Positions 1 through 7,018 of a DNA stretch of 11,497 nt are shown here, one piece after another. Where the stretch lies: the NCBI GenBank assembly GCA_002316015.1, contig DCCS01000042.1, forward strand, positions 1-11,497. Reading direction: 5' to 3'. A program made the translations under genes and the position numbers. The DNA is from Prevotellaceae bacterium UBA1075 (GTDB lineage Bacteria; Bacteroidota; Bacteroidia; Bacteroidales; Bacteroidaceae). How positions within the stretch are numbered: position 1 is the stretch's first letter; every line of letters begins with the position of its first letter. The notes below the pieces were generated by a model, which was given only the letters and a program-made list of their open reading frames with translations, searched no databases and was not told the origin of the DNA.

Positions 1-260
1 TAGCCACCCTCGCCCTGGGGGCGTGGCTGGTAACCGCCCTCGCGGGCCGCTCCCGGCTGATAGGGTCTGGACTGCGGGGCGCGGGATGTGTTGCTGCTAT
101 ATGCAGGACGGCTGATGCGCGGACGCAAGACACGCCCATTTGCTCCTGTTTTTCTCTCGCCCGTGTTGTTTTCACCATTGGAAGGACGATTGCCCTCGTG
201 GCTCGTCCCTTCTGTGCCTTCGGAGAACTTCTCCTTCCAGCTTTCGTCTTCAATACTCAT
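1..260 (-). CDS. N-terminal part of a probable rRNA pseudouridine synthase (RluB-like), cut by the window edge
   Basis: Translating the minus strand from the ATG at 258-260 gives 86 complete codons with no stop before the window edge. An in-frame TAA 12 codons upstream and no other ATG in between fix this start. The peptide begins MSIEDESWKEKFSEG and becomes a low-complexity stretch rich in Arg, Gly, Pro, Tyr, Ser and Gln, with GGYQPRPQGEGG near the edge. No catalytic domain is in view. In Bacteroidetes, RluB/RsuA-type pseudouridine synthases often carry such a long disordered RGG/GGY-like N-terminal extension, and I recall this gene next to purB; both points are from memory. The ORF lies 58 bases downstream of the purB stop on the same strand, so co-transcription is likely. 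Other RNA-binding proteins with an RG-rich tail are possible. The ORF is well supported; the product name is inference. Confidence 0.55.
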   Translation of the reverse strand, partial: MSIEDESWKEKFSEGTEGTSHEGNRPSNGENNTGERKTGANGRVLRPRISRPAYSSNTSRAPQSRPYQPGAAREGGYQPRPQGEGG

Positions 261-318
261 AGTGTTTTCAGTGCTTTCGCGTTTCTCCAATAATTACGCC
301 TTATCTCTCTTGTCTGTC

Positions 319-1665
319 TTATATACCGGTATAGGTATGTGGAGTGATGGCGCGCAACTCGTCCTTCACAGACTCGCTGACACCCAACTCGTTGATGAAA
401 TTCTGTATCGTCTCGCGGCTGATGCCCTTGCCTGTGCGGGTCAGGGCTTTCAGAGCCTCATAGGGATGAGGGTATGCCTCGCGCCGCAGGATAGTCTGTA
501 TGGCCTCGGCCACCACCGCCCAACAATTGTCGAGGTCGCGGCTGACCGCATCGGCATTGAGCACCAACTTGCGCAAGCCTTTCAGTGTGCTCTGGAGGCT
601 GATGAGCATGTGAGCCACAGGCACACCCACATTGCGCAGCACCGTACTGTCGGTCAGGTCACGCTGCAGGCGGCTCACCGGGAGTTTGCCTGACAGGTGG
701 GCGAGCAGCGCATTGGCCACGCCCAGGTTGCCCTCGCTGTTCTCGAAGTCGATGGGGTTGACCTTGTGGGGCATCGCGCTGGAGCCCACCTCGCCGGCCT
801 TCACCTGCTGGCGGAAGTACTCCATGGACACGTACTGCCAGAAGTCGCGGTCAAGGTCGATGATGATGGTGTTGACACGCCTCATGGCATCAAAGATGGC
901 GGCCAGGCAATCATAGTTGCTTATCTGGGTGGTGTACTGCTCGCGCTCCAGGCCAAGCCGCTCAGCGACGAACCGATTGGCAAAGGCGCGCCAGTCGTAC
1001 TGGGGATAAGCCACGTGATGCGCGTTGAAGTTCCCTGTGGCTCCCCCGAACTTGGCAGTCACGGGGCACTGGCGCAGCATCTCGTATTGGCACCGGAGGC
1101 GATAGGCAAAGACCTTGACCTCCTTGCCCAAACGGGTGGGGCTGGCCGGCTGTCCGTGCGTCCTGGCCAGCATGGGCACGTCCTTCCATGCCTCGGCATA
1201 CTGCTCCAGCTGGCTTATCAGTTCCTCGAGCAAGGGGTAATAGACCTCGGACAATGCCTCCTTGATGCTCAGGGGTACACTGGTGTTGTTGATGTCCTGG
1301 GACGTGAGACCGAAATGGATGAACTCCTTGAACGCATCAAGTCCGCCTATGGAGTCAAACTGCTCCTTGATGAAATACTCGACAGCCTTCACATCGTGAT
1401 TGGTCACCTGCTCGATGGACTTGACCCTGGCAGCGTCATGCTCGCTGAAGTCACGGTATATGGCGCGCAACCGGGGGAAGAGGGCATGCGGGAAGGATTC
1501 CAGCTGGGGAAGGGGCATCTCACACAACGCGATGAAGTACTCAACCTCTACCCTCACGCGATAACGTATCAGCGCATACTCTGAGAAATAAGCGGCCAGA
1601 GGCTCGGTCTTTTCACGGTAACGGCCATCTACGGGCGATATCGCTGTCAACACATCCAACTTCAT
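319..1665 (-). CDS. purB: Adenylosuccinate lyase
   Basis: This 448-residue cytoplasmic enzyme acts twice in purine synthesis: it removes fumarate from SAICAR to give AICAR, and from adenylosuccinate to give AMP. It belongs to the fumarase/aspartase superfamily and is expected to be a homotetramer. The N-terminus resembles the E. coli type of PurB (TAISPVDGRY, residues 7-16). Visible landmarks are TNHDVKAVEYF (88-98), TSQDINN (121-127), the general-acid region RTHGQPASP (168-176, His170), and the superfamily signature GSSAMPHKVNP (294-304) with the mobile-loop serines at 295-296, followed by DFENSEGN. RDLTDSTVLRN (335-345) is also typical. Length is full; the protein ends at TPHTYTGI, without the short tail of the E. 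coli enzyme. The ATG at 1665 is the natural start, about 40 bases below a promoter box at 1706-1713. It is the first gene of its own unit, probably shared with the ORF at 1-260. Confidence 0.97.
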   Translation of the reverse strand: MKLDVLTAISPVDGRYREKTEPLAAYFSEYALIRYRVRVEVEYFIALCEMPLPQLESFPHALFPRLRAIYRDFSEHDAARVKSIEQVTNHDVKAVEYFIKEQFDSIGGLDAFKEFIHFGLTSQDINNTSVPLSIKEALSEVYYPLLEELISQLEQYAEAWKDVPMLARTHGQPASPTRLGKEVKVFAYRLRCQYEMLRQCPVTAKFGGATGNFNAHHVAYPQYDWRAFANRFVAERLGLEREQYTTQISNYDCLAAIFDAMRRVNTIIIDLDRDFWQYVSMEYFRQQVKAGEVGSSAMPHKVNPIDFENSEGNLGVANALLAHLSGKLPVSRLQRDLTDSTVLRNVGVPVAHMLISLQSTLKGLRKLVLNADAVSRDLDNCWAVVAEAIQTILRREAYPHPYEALKALTRTGKGISRETIQNFINELGVSESVKDELRAITPHTYTGI

Positions 1666-1705
1666 AAGACAGACTAACTAATATGTTCCAATGCTTTTTC
1701 CGCCG

Positions 1706-1713
1706 CAAAGGTA
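1706..1713 (-). promoter_or_regulatory. Putative purB promoter, Bacteroidetes -7 box
   Basis: The minus strand reads TACCTTTG, an exact match to the Bacteroidetes sigma-ABfr -7 consensus TAnnTTTG. It would place the transcription start near 1699-1701 and give a leader of about 35 bases before the purB ATG at 1665. A good -33 TTG is not seen at the expected 19-21 base spacing (the region around 1733-1738 reads GTGG-like), so only half the promoter is well supported. No start-site data are available here. Confidence 0.65.
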
Positions 1714-2041
1714 CGGTTTTTTCACTTCACAGGCCACACGGACAGCAAGGAAATAAAGTGGGAACAAACAGATTGGCCTTTATGAGAACGCCCAAGCCAT
1801 GCCAGGCCATACCCACGGAACACGGGAACAGGCCACGACGGGCAAGGCGACAGACACGCCTGGACAAAGTGAAGGCAGGCAGGAAAGGAGCGTGTAAGGC
1901 TGGCCCGTATCCCCACACAAGAAGAAACAGGCAGGCGCCACATACCGCGCTCCACGGTACGCACCGCCTGCCTGCACAGGTGCCCCCAGCCCTACAAGCC
2001 ACGCCCCATGCGGGACACTGGAGCGAAAGGAGTGCCGAGAA
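1714..2041. other. Gene-free intergenic region between trpS and purB
   Basis: These roughly 330 bases hold no ORF that I would call. Short ORFs occur in several frames on both strands, but they overlap each other, have Cys/Arg/Pro-rich or otherwise unlikely compositions and resemble no family. The region contains the trpS-side hairpin (1928-1974). Its left part (1714-1915) shows no further clear structure apart from a second CAGG-type repeat, GGCAGGCAGG at 1874-1883, which resembles one arm of the hairpin. No tRNA, known riboswitch or insertion-sequence end was recognised. A small RNA cannot be excluded by eye. Confidence 0.6.
1919..1974 (-). terminator. Probable intrinsic terminator of the guaB-trpS unit
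   Basis: On the minus strand the arm CAGGCAGGCG (1974-1965) pairs perfectly over 10 bases with CGCCTGCCTG (1937-1928). Inside, after one G/G mismatch, nine more pairs form between 1963-1955 and 1947-1939, including four G-U pairs, leaving a 7-base loop. The stem is followed directly by a U-rich tail, UUUCUUCUU. It starts 67 bases after the trpS stop. The G-U pairs would be C/A mismatches in the opposite transcript, so the full structure belongs to minus-strand RNA. The U tract is interrupted, so termination strength is uncertain. Confidence 0.6.
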
Positions 2042-3142
2042 CTATTTCCCCGCGAAACGCTCAGCCTGCGAACGGATGAGCGTGGCATCCTCGAAGTAGT
2101 TGAGTCTCATGGCGCGACGTACCTCATCCATCGTCCCCACGGCAGCCTCACGGGCCTGCTCGCATCCATGCTTCAGGATGTCATAGACGGCAGGGATGTC
2201 ACGCTCGAACTCCGCACGGCGGCGGCGTATGGGCTCAAGAACGTCCTGCAGCACACTCATCAGCAATTTCTTGCACTTCATGTCGCCCAGGCCGCCACGC
2301 GTGTAGTGGTCCTTCATCTCCTGCAACGTCGCGTATTCCCCCATATAGTTGTGAACCTGCTCGTCGGTGGCAAAGGCATCCAGGTAGGTGAACACGGCAT
2401 TGCCCTCCAGGTGACCAGGGTCACTCACCTGCAGATGAGCGGGGTCGGTGTACATGCTCTTCACCTTGCGGCACACCTCATCGGCAGAGTCGCTCAGGTA
2501 GATGCAGTTCCCCAGGCTCTTGCTCATCTTGGCCTTGCCGTCAATGCCAGGCAGGCGCATGCAGGCCGAGTTCCCGGGAAGCAGGATCTGAGGCTCGACC
2601 AGCGTGTCACCATAGATGTTGTTGAAGCGGCGCACAATCTCGCGACATTGTTCGAGCATGGGCTCCTGGTCCTCGCCCACAGGGACTGTGGTGGCCTTGA
2701 ACAGCGCGATGTCAGCCGCCTGGCTGATGGGATAGGTGAAAAAGCCCACCGGGATGCTGTCGCCCGTGAAGCCACGCATCTTCACCTCTGTCTTCACGGT
2801 GGGATTCCGCTGCAGACGACTCACACTCACCATATCCATGAAGTAGAACGAGAGTTCGCACAACTCGGGTATCTGACTCTGTATGAACAGGGTGCTGCGG
2901 GCCGGGTCGAGACCTGCGGCAAGATAGTCGAGCGCCACCTCTATCACATTCTGCCGCACCTTCTCGGGATTGTCTATATTGTCGGTCAACGCCTGGGCAT
3001 CGGCCTCGAAGACGTAAATCTTGTCATACTCGCCGCTGTCCTGCAGTTCCACACGACGGCGGAGTGACCCCACATAGTGCCCTATGTGCAACTTCCCTGT
3101 GGGACGGTCGCCCGTGAGGATGATTTTTTGTTTTGCTTCCAT
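2042..3142 (-). CDS. trpS: Tryptophanyl-tRNA synthetase
   Basis: This 366-residue class I aminoacyl-tRNA synthetase joins tryptophan to tRNA-Trp in the cytoplasm using ATP, as a homodimer. The Rossmann-fold signature HIGH is at residues 19-22 (GKLHIGHYVGSL), and the second ATP-binding signature KMSKS is at 205-209 (AKMSKSLGN). The typical TrpRS segments YPISQAADI (137-145) and PVGEDQEPMLEQ (154-165) are present. Length is slightly above the 320-350 of many bacterial TrpRS and is compatible with the family. The ATG at 3142 is preceded by AAGG at a suitable distance and starts directly before the conserved N-terminal strand. The gene follows the mutL stop by 30 A/T-rich bases with no promoter box, so it is probably the last gene of the unit, followed by the hairpin at 1928-1974. 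A 7-codon reading frame in the gap ends in TAATG, overlapping this start. No T-box leader is visible. Confidence 0.97.
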   Translation of the reverse strand: MEAKQKIILTGDRPTGKLHIGHYVGSLRRRVELQDSGEYDKIYVFEADAQALTDNIDNPEKVRQNVIEVALDYLAAGLDPARSTLFIQSQIPELCELSFYFMDMVSVSRLQRNPTVKTEVKMRGFTGDSIPVGFFTYPISQAADIALFKATTVPVGEDQEPMLEQCREIVRRFNNIYGDTLVEPQILLPGNSACMRLPGIDGKAKMSKSLGNCIYLSDSADEVCRKVKSMYTDPAHLQVSDPGHLEGNAVFTYLDAFATDEQVHNYMGEYATLQEMKDHYTRGGLGDMKCKKLLMSVLQDVLEPIRRRRAEFERDIPAVYDILKHGCEQAREAAVGTMDEVRRAMRLNYFEDATLIRSQAERFAGK

Positions 3143-3172
3143 TACCTTATTGTTTTTATTCTCATTGTCTTC

Positions 3173-4990
3173 CTACCCAAACAGGCGGTCTATCTGTTCC
3201 TGCCGCACTATGGAGATGATGGTCTTGCCCGTGGGGGTCATGTTGGGGTTGGCACACAGGAAAAGGTCATTAATAAGGGCATCCATCTCCTGGACCGACA
3301 ACACCTGGCCGATGGCAATGGCAGTGCTTCGCGCCATGACCAACGCGAGGCGATGGCGCATCTCCTGCTCCATGCCAGCGTCTTTCTCCTTTGCGGTCTC
3401 CAGCATCAGCGTCAGCACGGGCACGGGGTTCATCCCGTCCAGGTCGGCGGGCACCGCCTGTACAGAGAACGACCCGCCTCCCAAATCGGTCACATCGAAC
3501 CCCAAACGCGAAAGGTCATCATTAATATGCCGCATGATGACACCGTCGGAGGGCGACACGGTCATCATCTCGGGGAAGAGAAGCCGCTGGCCGGTGGCTC
3601 TCCGGCTCTCCATCTGGCTCATGTATTTGTCGTAGAGCACACGCACGTGCGCTCTATGCTGGTCCACAATCATCAGCCCCGACTGCACCGTGGTGAGTAT
3701 GTACTGCCCACGGAACTGGAAGTGCTCCATGCTCCGCTCCTCCGTGGCTGAGTCTTCCCCCTCAAAGAGGTCTTCCGTTCCCGGCTCGTCCCGGGATTCT
3801 GGCACCGACACGCCAGCCGAGCGTTCAAGCCCCTCATAAATGGTTTGCCAGTCAACCGGGGGCTGCTGACGGGGCTTGCTGTGGAACGGATTGTAGGTCA
3901 CATCCACCTGCACCTGCGGCACCCGCACCGAGGAAAGGCCGGCCGCGTCAAAGGCGGGGATATCAGGACGGCCCTCCACATCGAAATCAATGGTAGGAAC
4001 AGCGTTGAAGCGACCCAGCGTGTCTCGCACTGCCGCCACGACAATCTGCCAGATGGCCGACTCATTCTCGAATTTCACCTCGGTCTTGGTGGGATGAATG
4101 TTCACATCCACATTGGCCGGGTCTATATCGAAATAGAGGAAATAGGGTATCTGGTCACCCTCGGGGATAAGGTGCCGGAAGGCTTCCATGACGGCTTTGT
4201 GGAAATAGGGGTGGCGCATGTACCGCCCGTTGACAAAGAAATATTGCGCCGCATTCTTCTTCCTGGCCGCCTCTGGCTTGCCGACAAACCCCTTCAGATT
4301 GACCAGCGAGGTCTCGACACGCACGTCAAGCAACTGGCTGTCGAGCCGCTTCCCAAACACCGAGACCACCCTGTGGCGCAGGCTTCCCCGCTCCAGCCGG
4401 GACAGGAGTGTGTCGCCGTGTGTGAGCGAGAAGGCCACATCGGGATTGACCAGCGCCACACGCTCATACTCCTGTACGATATTGTTCATCTCGGTCTGGT
4501 TGCTCTTGAGGAATTTCCTGCGCGCAGGCACATTGTAGAAGAGGTTGCGAACCTCAAAGTTGGATCCCACGGGACATGAGCACATCTCTTGGGAAACGAC
4601 CTCAGAGCCGTCAATGTTGAGCGAAACGCCCAAGTCGCTTTCAGGCACACGGGTCTTGAGGCGAACCTGCGACACCGCCGCTATAGAGGGCAGCGCCTCG
4701 CCCCTGAAGCCCATGGTGTGCAGGGTGAAGAGGTCCTCCACCTTGCGTATCTTGGAAGTGGCATGACGCTCAAAGGCAAGCCTGGCGTCGGTAGGGCTCA
4801 TGCCCTTGCCGTCATCTATGACCTGTATCGAGGTGCGTCCTGCGTCCGTTATCACCACATCTATACGGGAGGCTCCCGCGTCCACCGCATTCTCCATCAG
4901 TTCCTTGATGACTGAGGACGGACGCTGGACGACCTCCCCGGCCGCAATCTGGTTGGCCACAGAGTCGGGAAGAAGATGTATGATGTCCAT
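3173..4990 (-). CDS. mutL: DNA mismatch repair protein MutL
   Basis: This 605-residue protein couples mismatch recognition by MutS to strand removal in methyl-independent or methyl-directed repair. The N-terminal GHKL ATPase is complete: KELMENAVDAG (29-39; Glu30 as likely base, Asn34 for Mg), DDGKGM (59-64), and ATSKI with GFRGEAL (94-100). The transducer domain with DVNIHPTKTEVKF (295-307) follows to about residue 330. A poorly conserved linker spans about 335-420 and contains an acidic stretch near 402-418. The C-terminal dimerisation domain covers about 424-605. It contains DQHRAH (443-448) where nuclease-type MutL proteins have DQHA(x)2E(x)4E; the first Glu position is Val449 and the last is Asp454. 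The later ACR and CPHGRP motifs read ARS (553-555) and CANPNMTPTGKT (579-590). Endonuclease activity is therefore uncertain. The ATG at 4990 opens directly into the conserved MutL N-terminus and has an AGGAG eight bases upstream. Confidence 0.97.
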   Translation of the reverse strand: MDIIHLLPDSVANQIAAGEVVQRPSSVIKELMENAVDAGASRIDVVITDAGRTSIQVIDDGKGMSPTDARLAFERHATSKIRKVEDLFTLHTMGFRGEALPSIAAVSQVRLKTRVPESDLGVSLNIDGSEVVSQEMCSCPVGSNFEVRNLFYNVPARRKFLKSNQTEMNNIVQEYERVALVNPDVAFSLTHGDTLLSRLERGSLRHRVVSVFGKRLDSQLLDVRVETSLVNLKGFVGKPEAARKKNAAQYFFVNGRYMRHPYFHKAVMEAFRHLIPEGDQIPYFLYFDIDPANVDVNIHPTKTEVKFENESAIWQIVVAAVRDTLGRFNAVPTIDFDVEGRPDIPAFDAAGLSSVRVPQVQVDVTYNPFHSKPRQQPPVDWQTIYEGLERSAGVSVPESRDEPGTEDLFEGEDSATEERSMEHFQFRGQYILTTVQSGLMIVDQHRAHVRVLYDKYMSQMESRRATGQRLLFPEMMTVSPSDGVIMRHINDDLSRLGFDVTDLGGGSFSVQAVPADLDGMNPVPVLTLMLETAKEKDAGMEQEMRHRLALVMARSTAIAIGQVLSVQEMDALINDLFLCANPNMTPTGKTIISIVRQEQIDRLFG

Positions 4991-4998
4991 CGGTTGTT

Positions 4999-5003
4999 CT
5001 CCT
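4999..5003 (-). promoter_or_regulatory. Shine-Dalgarno-like site of mutL
   Basis: The minus strand reads AGGAG eight bases before the mutL ATG. It sits at the end of a small repeat, GGAACA twice (5014-5003) followed by GGAGAACA. Strong Shine-Dalgarno sites are uncommon in Bacteroidetes, so this one stands out among the genes here; it supports the start at 4990. Confidence 0.5.
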
Positions 5004-5058
5004 GTTCCTGTTCCTTAACACTTTCAACTATCACAAAATCGCACGGGGCGCGGGGGTG

Positions 5059-5355
5059 TCAATAGGTTGACCCCGAAAGCAGGAACCTCCACACGAGTGC
5101 GAGTGCCAGCAGCAGCACGATGACCACAGGCCATCCCAGGCGGCTGCCCGATTCCTTGTGCCGCTGGGCACGAGGCGTATACTGCCCAAACTTGCCCTTG
5201 AACTTTGCGGGGTCATAGGGTTGGCTGTCCGGTTCCAACTGGCCCTGATCGCGCTTCACATCGTTGACCAGCCGCTCCAGTCTCTCTCGGCTCTCGTCGG
5301 TATAGATATGCACAGGACGGAACCTGCGCGGCTTTCTTGTGCTGAACATCCCCAT
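5059..5355 (-). CDS. Small single-pass membrane protein of unknown function
   Basis: The 98-residue product is not a named family that I can identify. Residues 1-30 are basic (TRKPRRFRP at 6-14), followed by a charged, probably helical segment (about 18-37, ESRERLERLVNDVKRD). A polar, Pro/Gly-containing stretch (40-72) leads to one hydrophobic segment at about 75-93 (WPVVIVLLLALALVWRFLL), ending five residues before the C-terminus. The positive charges before the segment predict a cytoplasmic N-terminus with a tail-anchor-like topology; there is no signal peptide. The start ATG lies 3 bases after the OstA-like stop, and the mutL start is 68 bases below its stop, so it sits tightly inside the unit. 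I recall a similar small protein at this position in other Bacteroidetes, which would favour a real gene; this was not searched. The role is unknown; position suggests, weakly, a link to the envelope genes upstream. Confidence 0.85.
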   Translation of the reverse strand: MGMFSTRKPRRFRPVHIYTDESRERLERLVNDVKRDQGQLEPDSQPYDPAKFKGKFGQYTPRAQRHKESGSRLGWPVVIVLLLALALVWRFLLSGSTY

Positions 5356-5358
5356 GGT

Positions 5359-7017
5359 TTATTTCTTTTTGATGTCTGAAAGTTTCTGTCGTGGTGCCTC
5401 CTTGCGACTTATCTTCTTCAACTCGGACCCGGCCTTCTTGGGTCGCCAATGGAATATGTCGTCCTTATCTACAGGACGCATGTAGTCGAACCACGCGAAG
5501 TTCTCCACATACAGCATATCCGCAGGGATGAGCGGAATGGGATAGAACATGCCCGTGGCCGCCGGCATCCATATCTTGTCAACCTTGCGGTTCTTGAGGT
5601 AAATCTTAAGAAACGTGGTCTCGGTGTGGTTCATATCGGCCAGGATACTGTCTTCGCCCACATGGAAGTAGTTGACATACACATTGCCGGCCGAGGTGGT
5701 GAGGTATATCTCGCCGTCACGGAAATATGAGTGCATCTCGTTGCCTGTGACCTGGTTGTAGTGGATGCTGTCTATCCGCTCCACCGAGAGTGCCTGGCGC
5801 AGCACCTGCACACTGTCGATGGTGCTGTCGTTGAAGAAAGCCTTAATCTCCTCGCCCAGCAACTGCTGCCCCTCTTGCCACAGAACAGGGTCGTGATACA
5901 TGGTCATCACAGAGTCCCTGCCGTCATACACCAGGGAGTCACATACCGCCTGGATGTCCCTGCGATAGGCCCGCAAATGGTGGTAAGCATGCATCACGCG
6001 ATAGACGCTGTCAGTACGCAGGTTGTAGGAGAAGACCTTGAAGGTGTCGGCATGCGCATAGAGGGTGTCCTTCTGCGAGAAGTCAATGACCACGGCGCTG
6101 TCTGCGGCCTCGGAATAACCTGTGCTGTCGTTGTAGAGGCAGTAGTTGCCCGTGAACATGTTCTTGTTTGCGGCATCGGTATAGACGATGTTCCCGAAAG
6201 CCTTTCCCACCTTCTGCTCACCGTCCCACACCACACTGTCGCCCACCATGCGCTTGCCATCGTTGGTGAGGATGCTGCGGTTGAGCAGATAGGACTCGTC
6301 CGTCTTGGAATTGTAATACCCGAGTTCGGAATAGATGTGGCTGGTGCCATGCTCGATGTTGGAGGGCCCCACCACGTGCGCGATGCCTGTGCCCGTGTTG
6401 TAGTGCAGGGTGTCAGACACGAGGGTGGTCTTTGCCTTCCGGGGAGGGGCAGGATTGACCAGGCGCACATTGTAATTGAACACCGCCTCACGTGTGGATG
6501 GGGTGTACTCGCCCCAGTCGCTTGTGAGTTCATTGTCCTGGTCAACAAGCCTTCCGCCCTCGAAGAAATAGCCCCTGCCATAGAGCTTGTCATAGTCGAG
6601 GCTGTCGGTGTAGAGGGTGCTCTGCCTGTGCTTGAGCACCACATGATGGCGCACCTCCGCTATCTGGTCCAGTCCGTTGTAAAAGAGCACATCGCCCTTG
6701 AGCGAGAGCGTGTCGCCTTGCACCATGCGCACATGCCCGTAAGCATCAAAGGAGTTCGAGCCCTCAAAAAACAAGGCACTGTCGCAGTACATAAGCACAT
6801 CATCATGTCTGAAAGCCACATTGCCCACAAGAAACTGCGCATCGGGACGGATGTGGTCGTCAAAGTACAACTTGTCGGCATGCAGCAGGAACACCCGGCT
6901 GTCGGAGGTCTTCCTGTCCCGACGGTCTGCTGGAGTACGTTTGACGGGAGTCATGGCTCCAAGCAAACATACACCAAACAATGCTATCAGACACACGGCA
7001 CCAAATCTGCGGCTCAT
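5359..7017 (-). CDS. OstA/LptA-like envelope protein, probable LPS transport role
   Basis: The 552-residue product begins with a signal-like segment (MSRR, then a hydrophobic core at about 7-21) and is probably exported or anchored in the inner membrane. Residues about 42-190 show the repeating beta-strand pattern of OstA/LptA-type proteins (Bacteroidetes OstA-like family): alternating units such as ADKLYFD, GNVAFRHDDVLMYCDSA and GDTLSLKGDVLFYNG, in which short strands describe successive rungs of a jelly-roll. Similar units continue to about residue 460 (SDTLHYN, GNIVYTD, GDSVVWDG). A lysine/arginine-rich tail occupies about 526-552. In known systems, LptA-like proteins carry lipopolysaccharide across the periplasm to LptD. 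This protein is much longer than E. coli LptA and lacks a visible LptD barrel, so it is better called OstA-like. The ATG is one base after the SurA-like stop, suggesting translational coupling. Function is inferred from family pattern and neighbours. Confidence 0.85.
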   Translation of the reverse strand: MSRRFGAVCLIALFGVCLLGAMTPVKRTPADRRDRKTSDSRVFLLHADKLYFDDHIRPDAQFLVGNVAFRHDDVLMYCDSALFFEGSNSFDAYGHVRMVQGDTLSLKGDVLFYNGLDQIAEVRHHVVLKHRQSTLYTDSLDYDKLYGRGYFFEGGRLVDQDNELTSDWGEYTPSTREAVFNYNVRLVNPAPPRKAKTTLVSDTLHYNTGTGIAHVVGPSNIEHGTSHIYSELGYYNSKTDESYLLNRSILTNDGKRMVGDSVVWDGEQKVGKAFGNIVYTDAANKNMFTGNYCLYNDSTGYSEAADSAVVIDFSQKDTLYAHADTFKVFSYNLRTDSVYRVMHAYHHLRAYRRDIQAVCDSLVYDGRDSVMTMYHDPVLWQEGQQLLGEEIKAFFNDSTIDSVQVLRQALSVERIDSIHYNQVTGNEMHSYFRDGEIYLTTSAGNVYVNYFHVGEDSILADMNHTETTFLKIYLKNRKVDKIWMPAATGMFYPIPLIPADMLYVENFAWFDYMRPVDKDDIFHWRPKKAGSELKKISRKEAPRQKLSDIKKK

Positions 7018-7018
7018 C

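Noticed and set aside
697..1584. Long plus-strand open frame opposite purB
   Set aside because: It is fully covered by purB, which carries all catalytic motifs; no domain is visible in the antisense product.
1683..2099. Plus- and minus-strand short frames of 80-138 residues in the trpS-purB gap
   Set aside because: They overlap each other on both strands, contain the purB promoter or the hairpin, extend into trpS, and have unlikely compositions rich in Cys, Arg and Pro.
4995..5014. Short GGAACA repeat before mutL as a possible phase-variable repeat
   Set aside because: Only two exact hexamers and one imperfect copy are present, too few to suggest slippage control; it is adequately explained as the ribosome-binding region.
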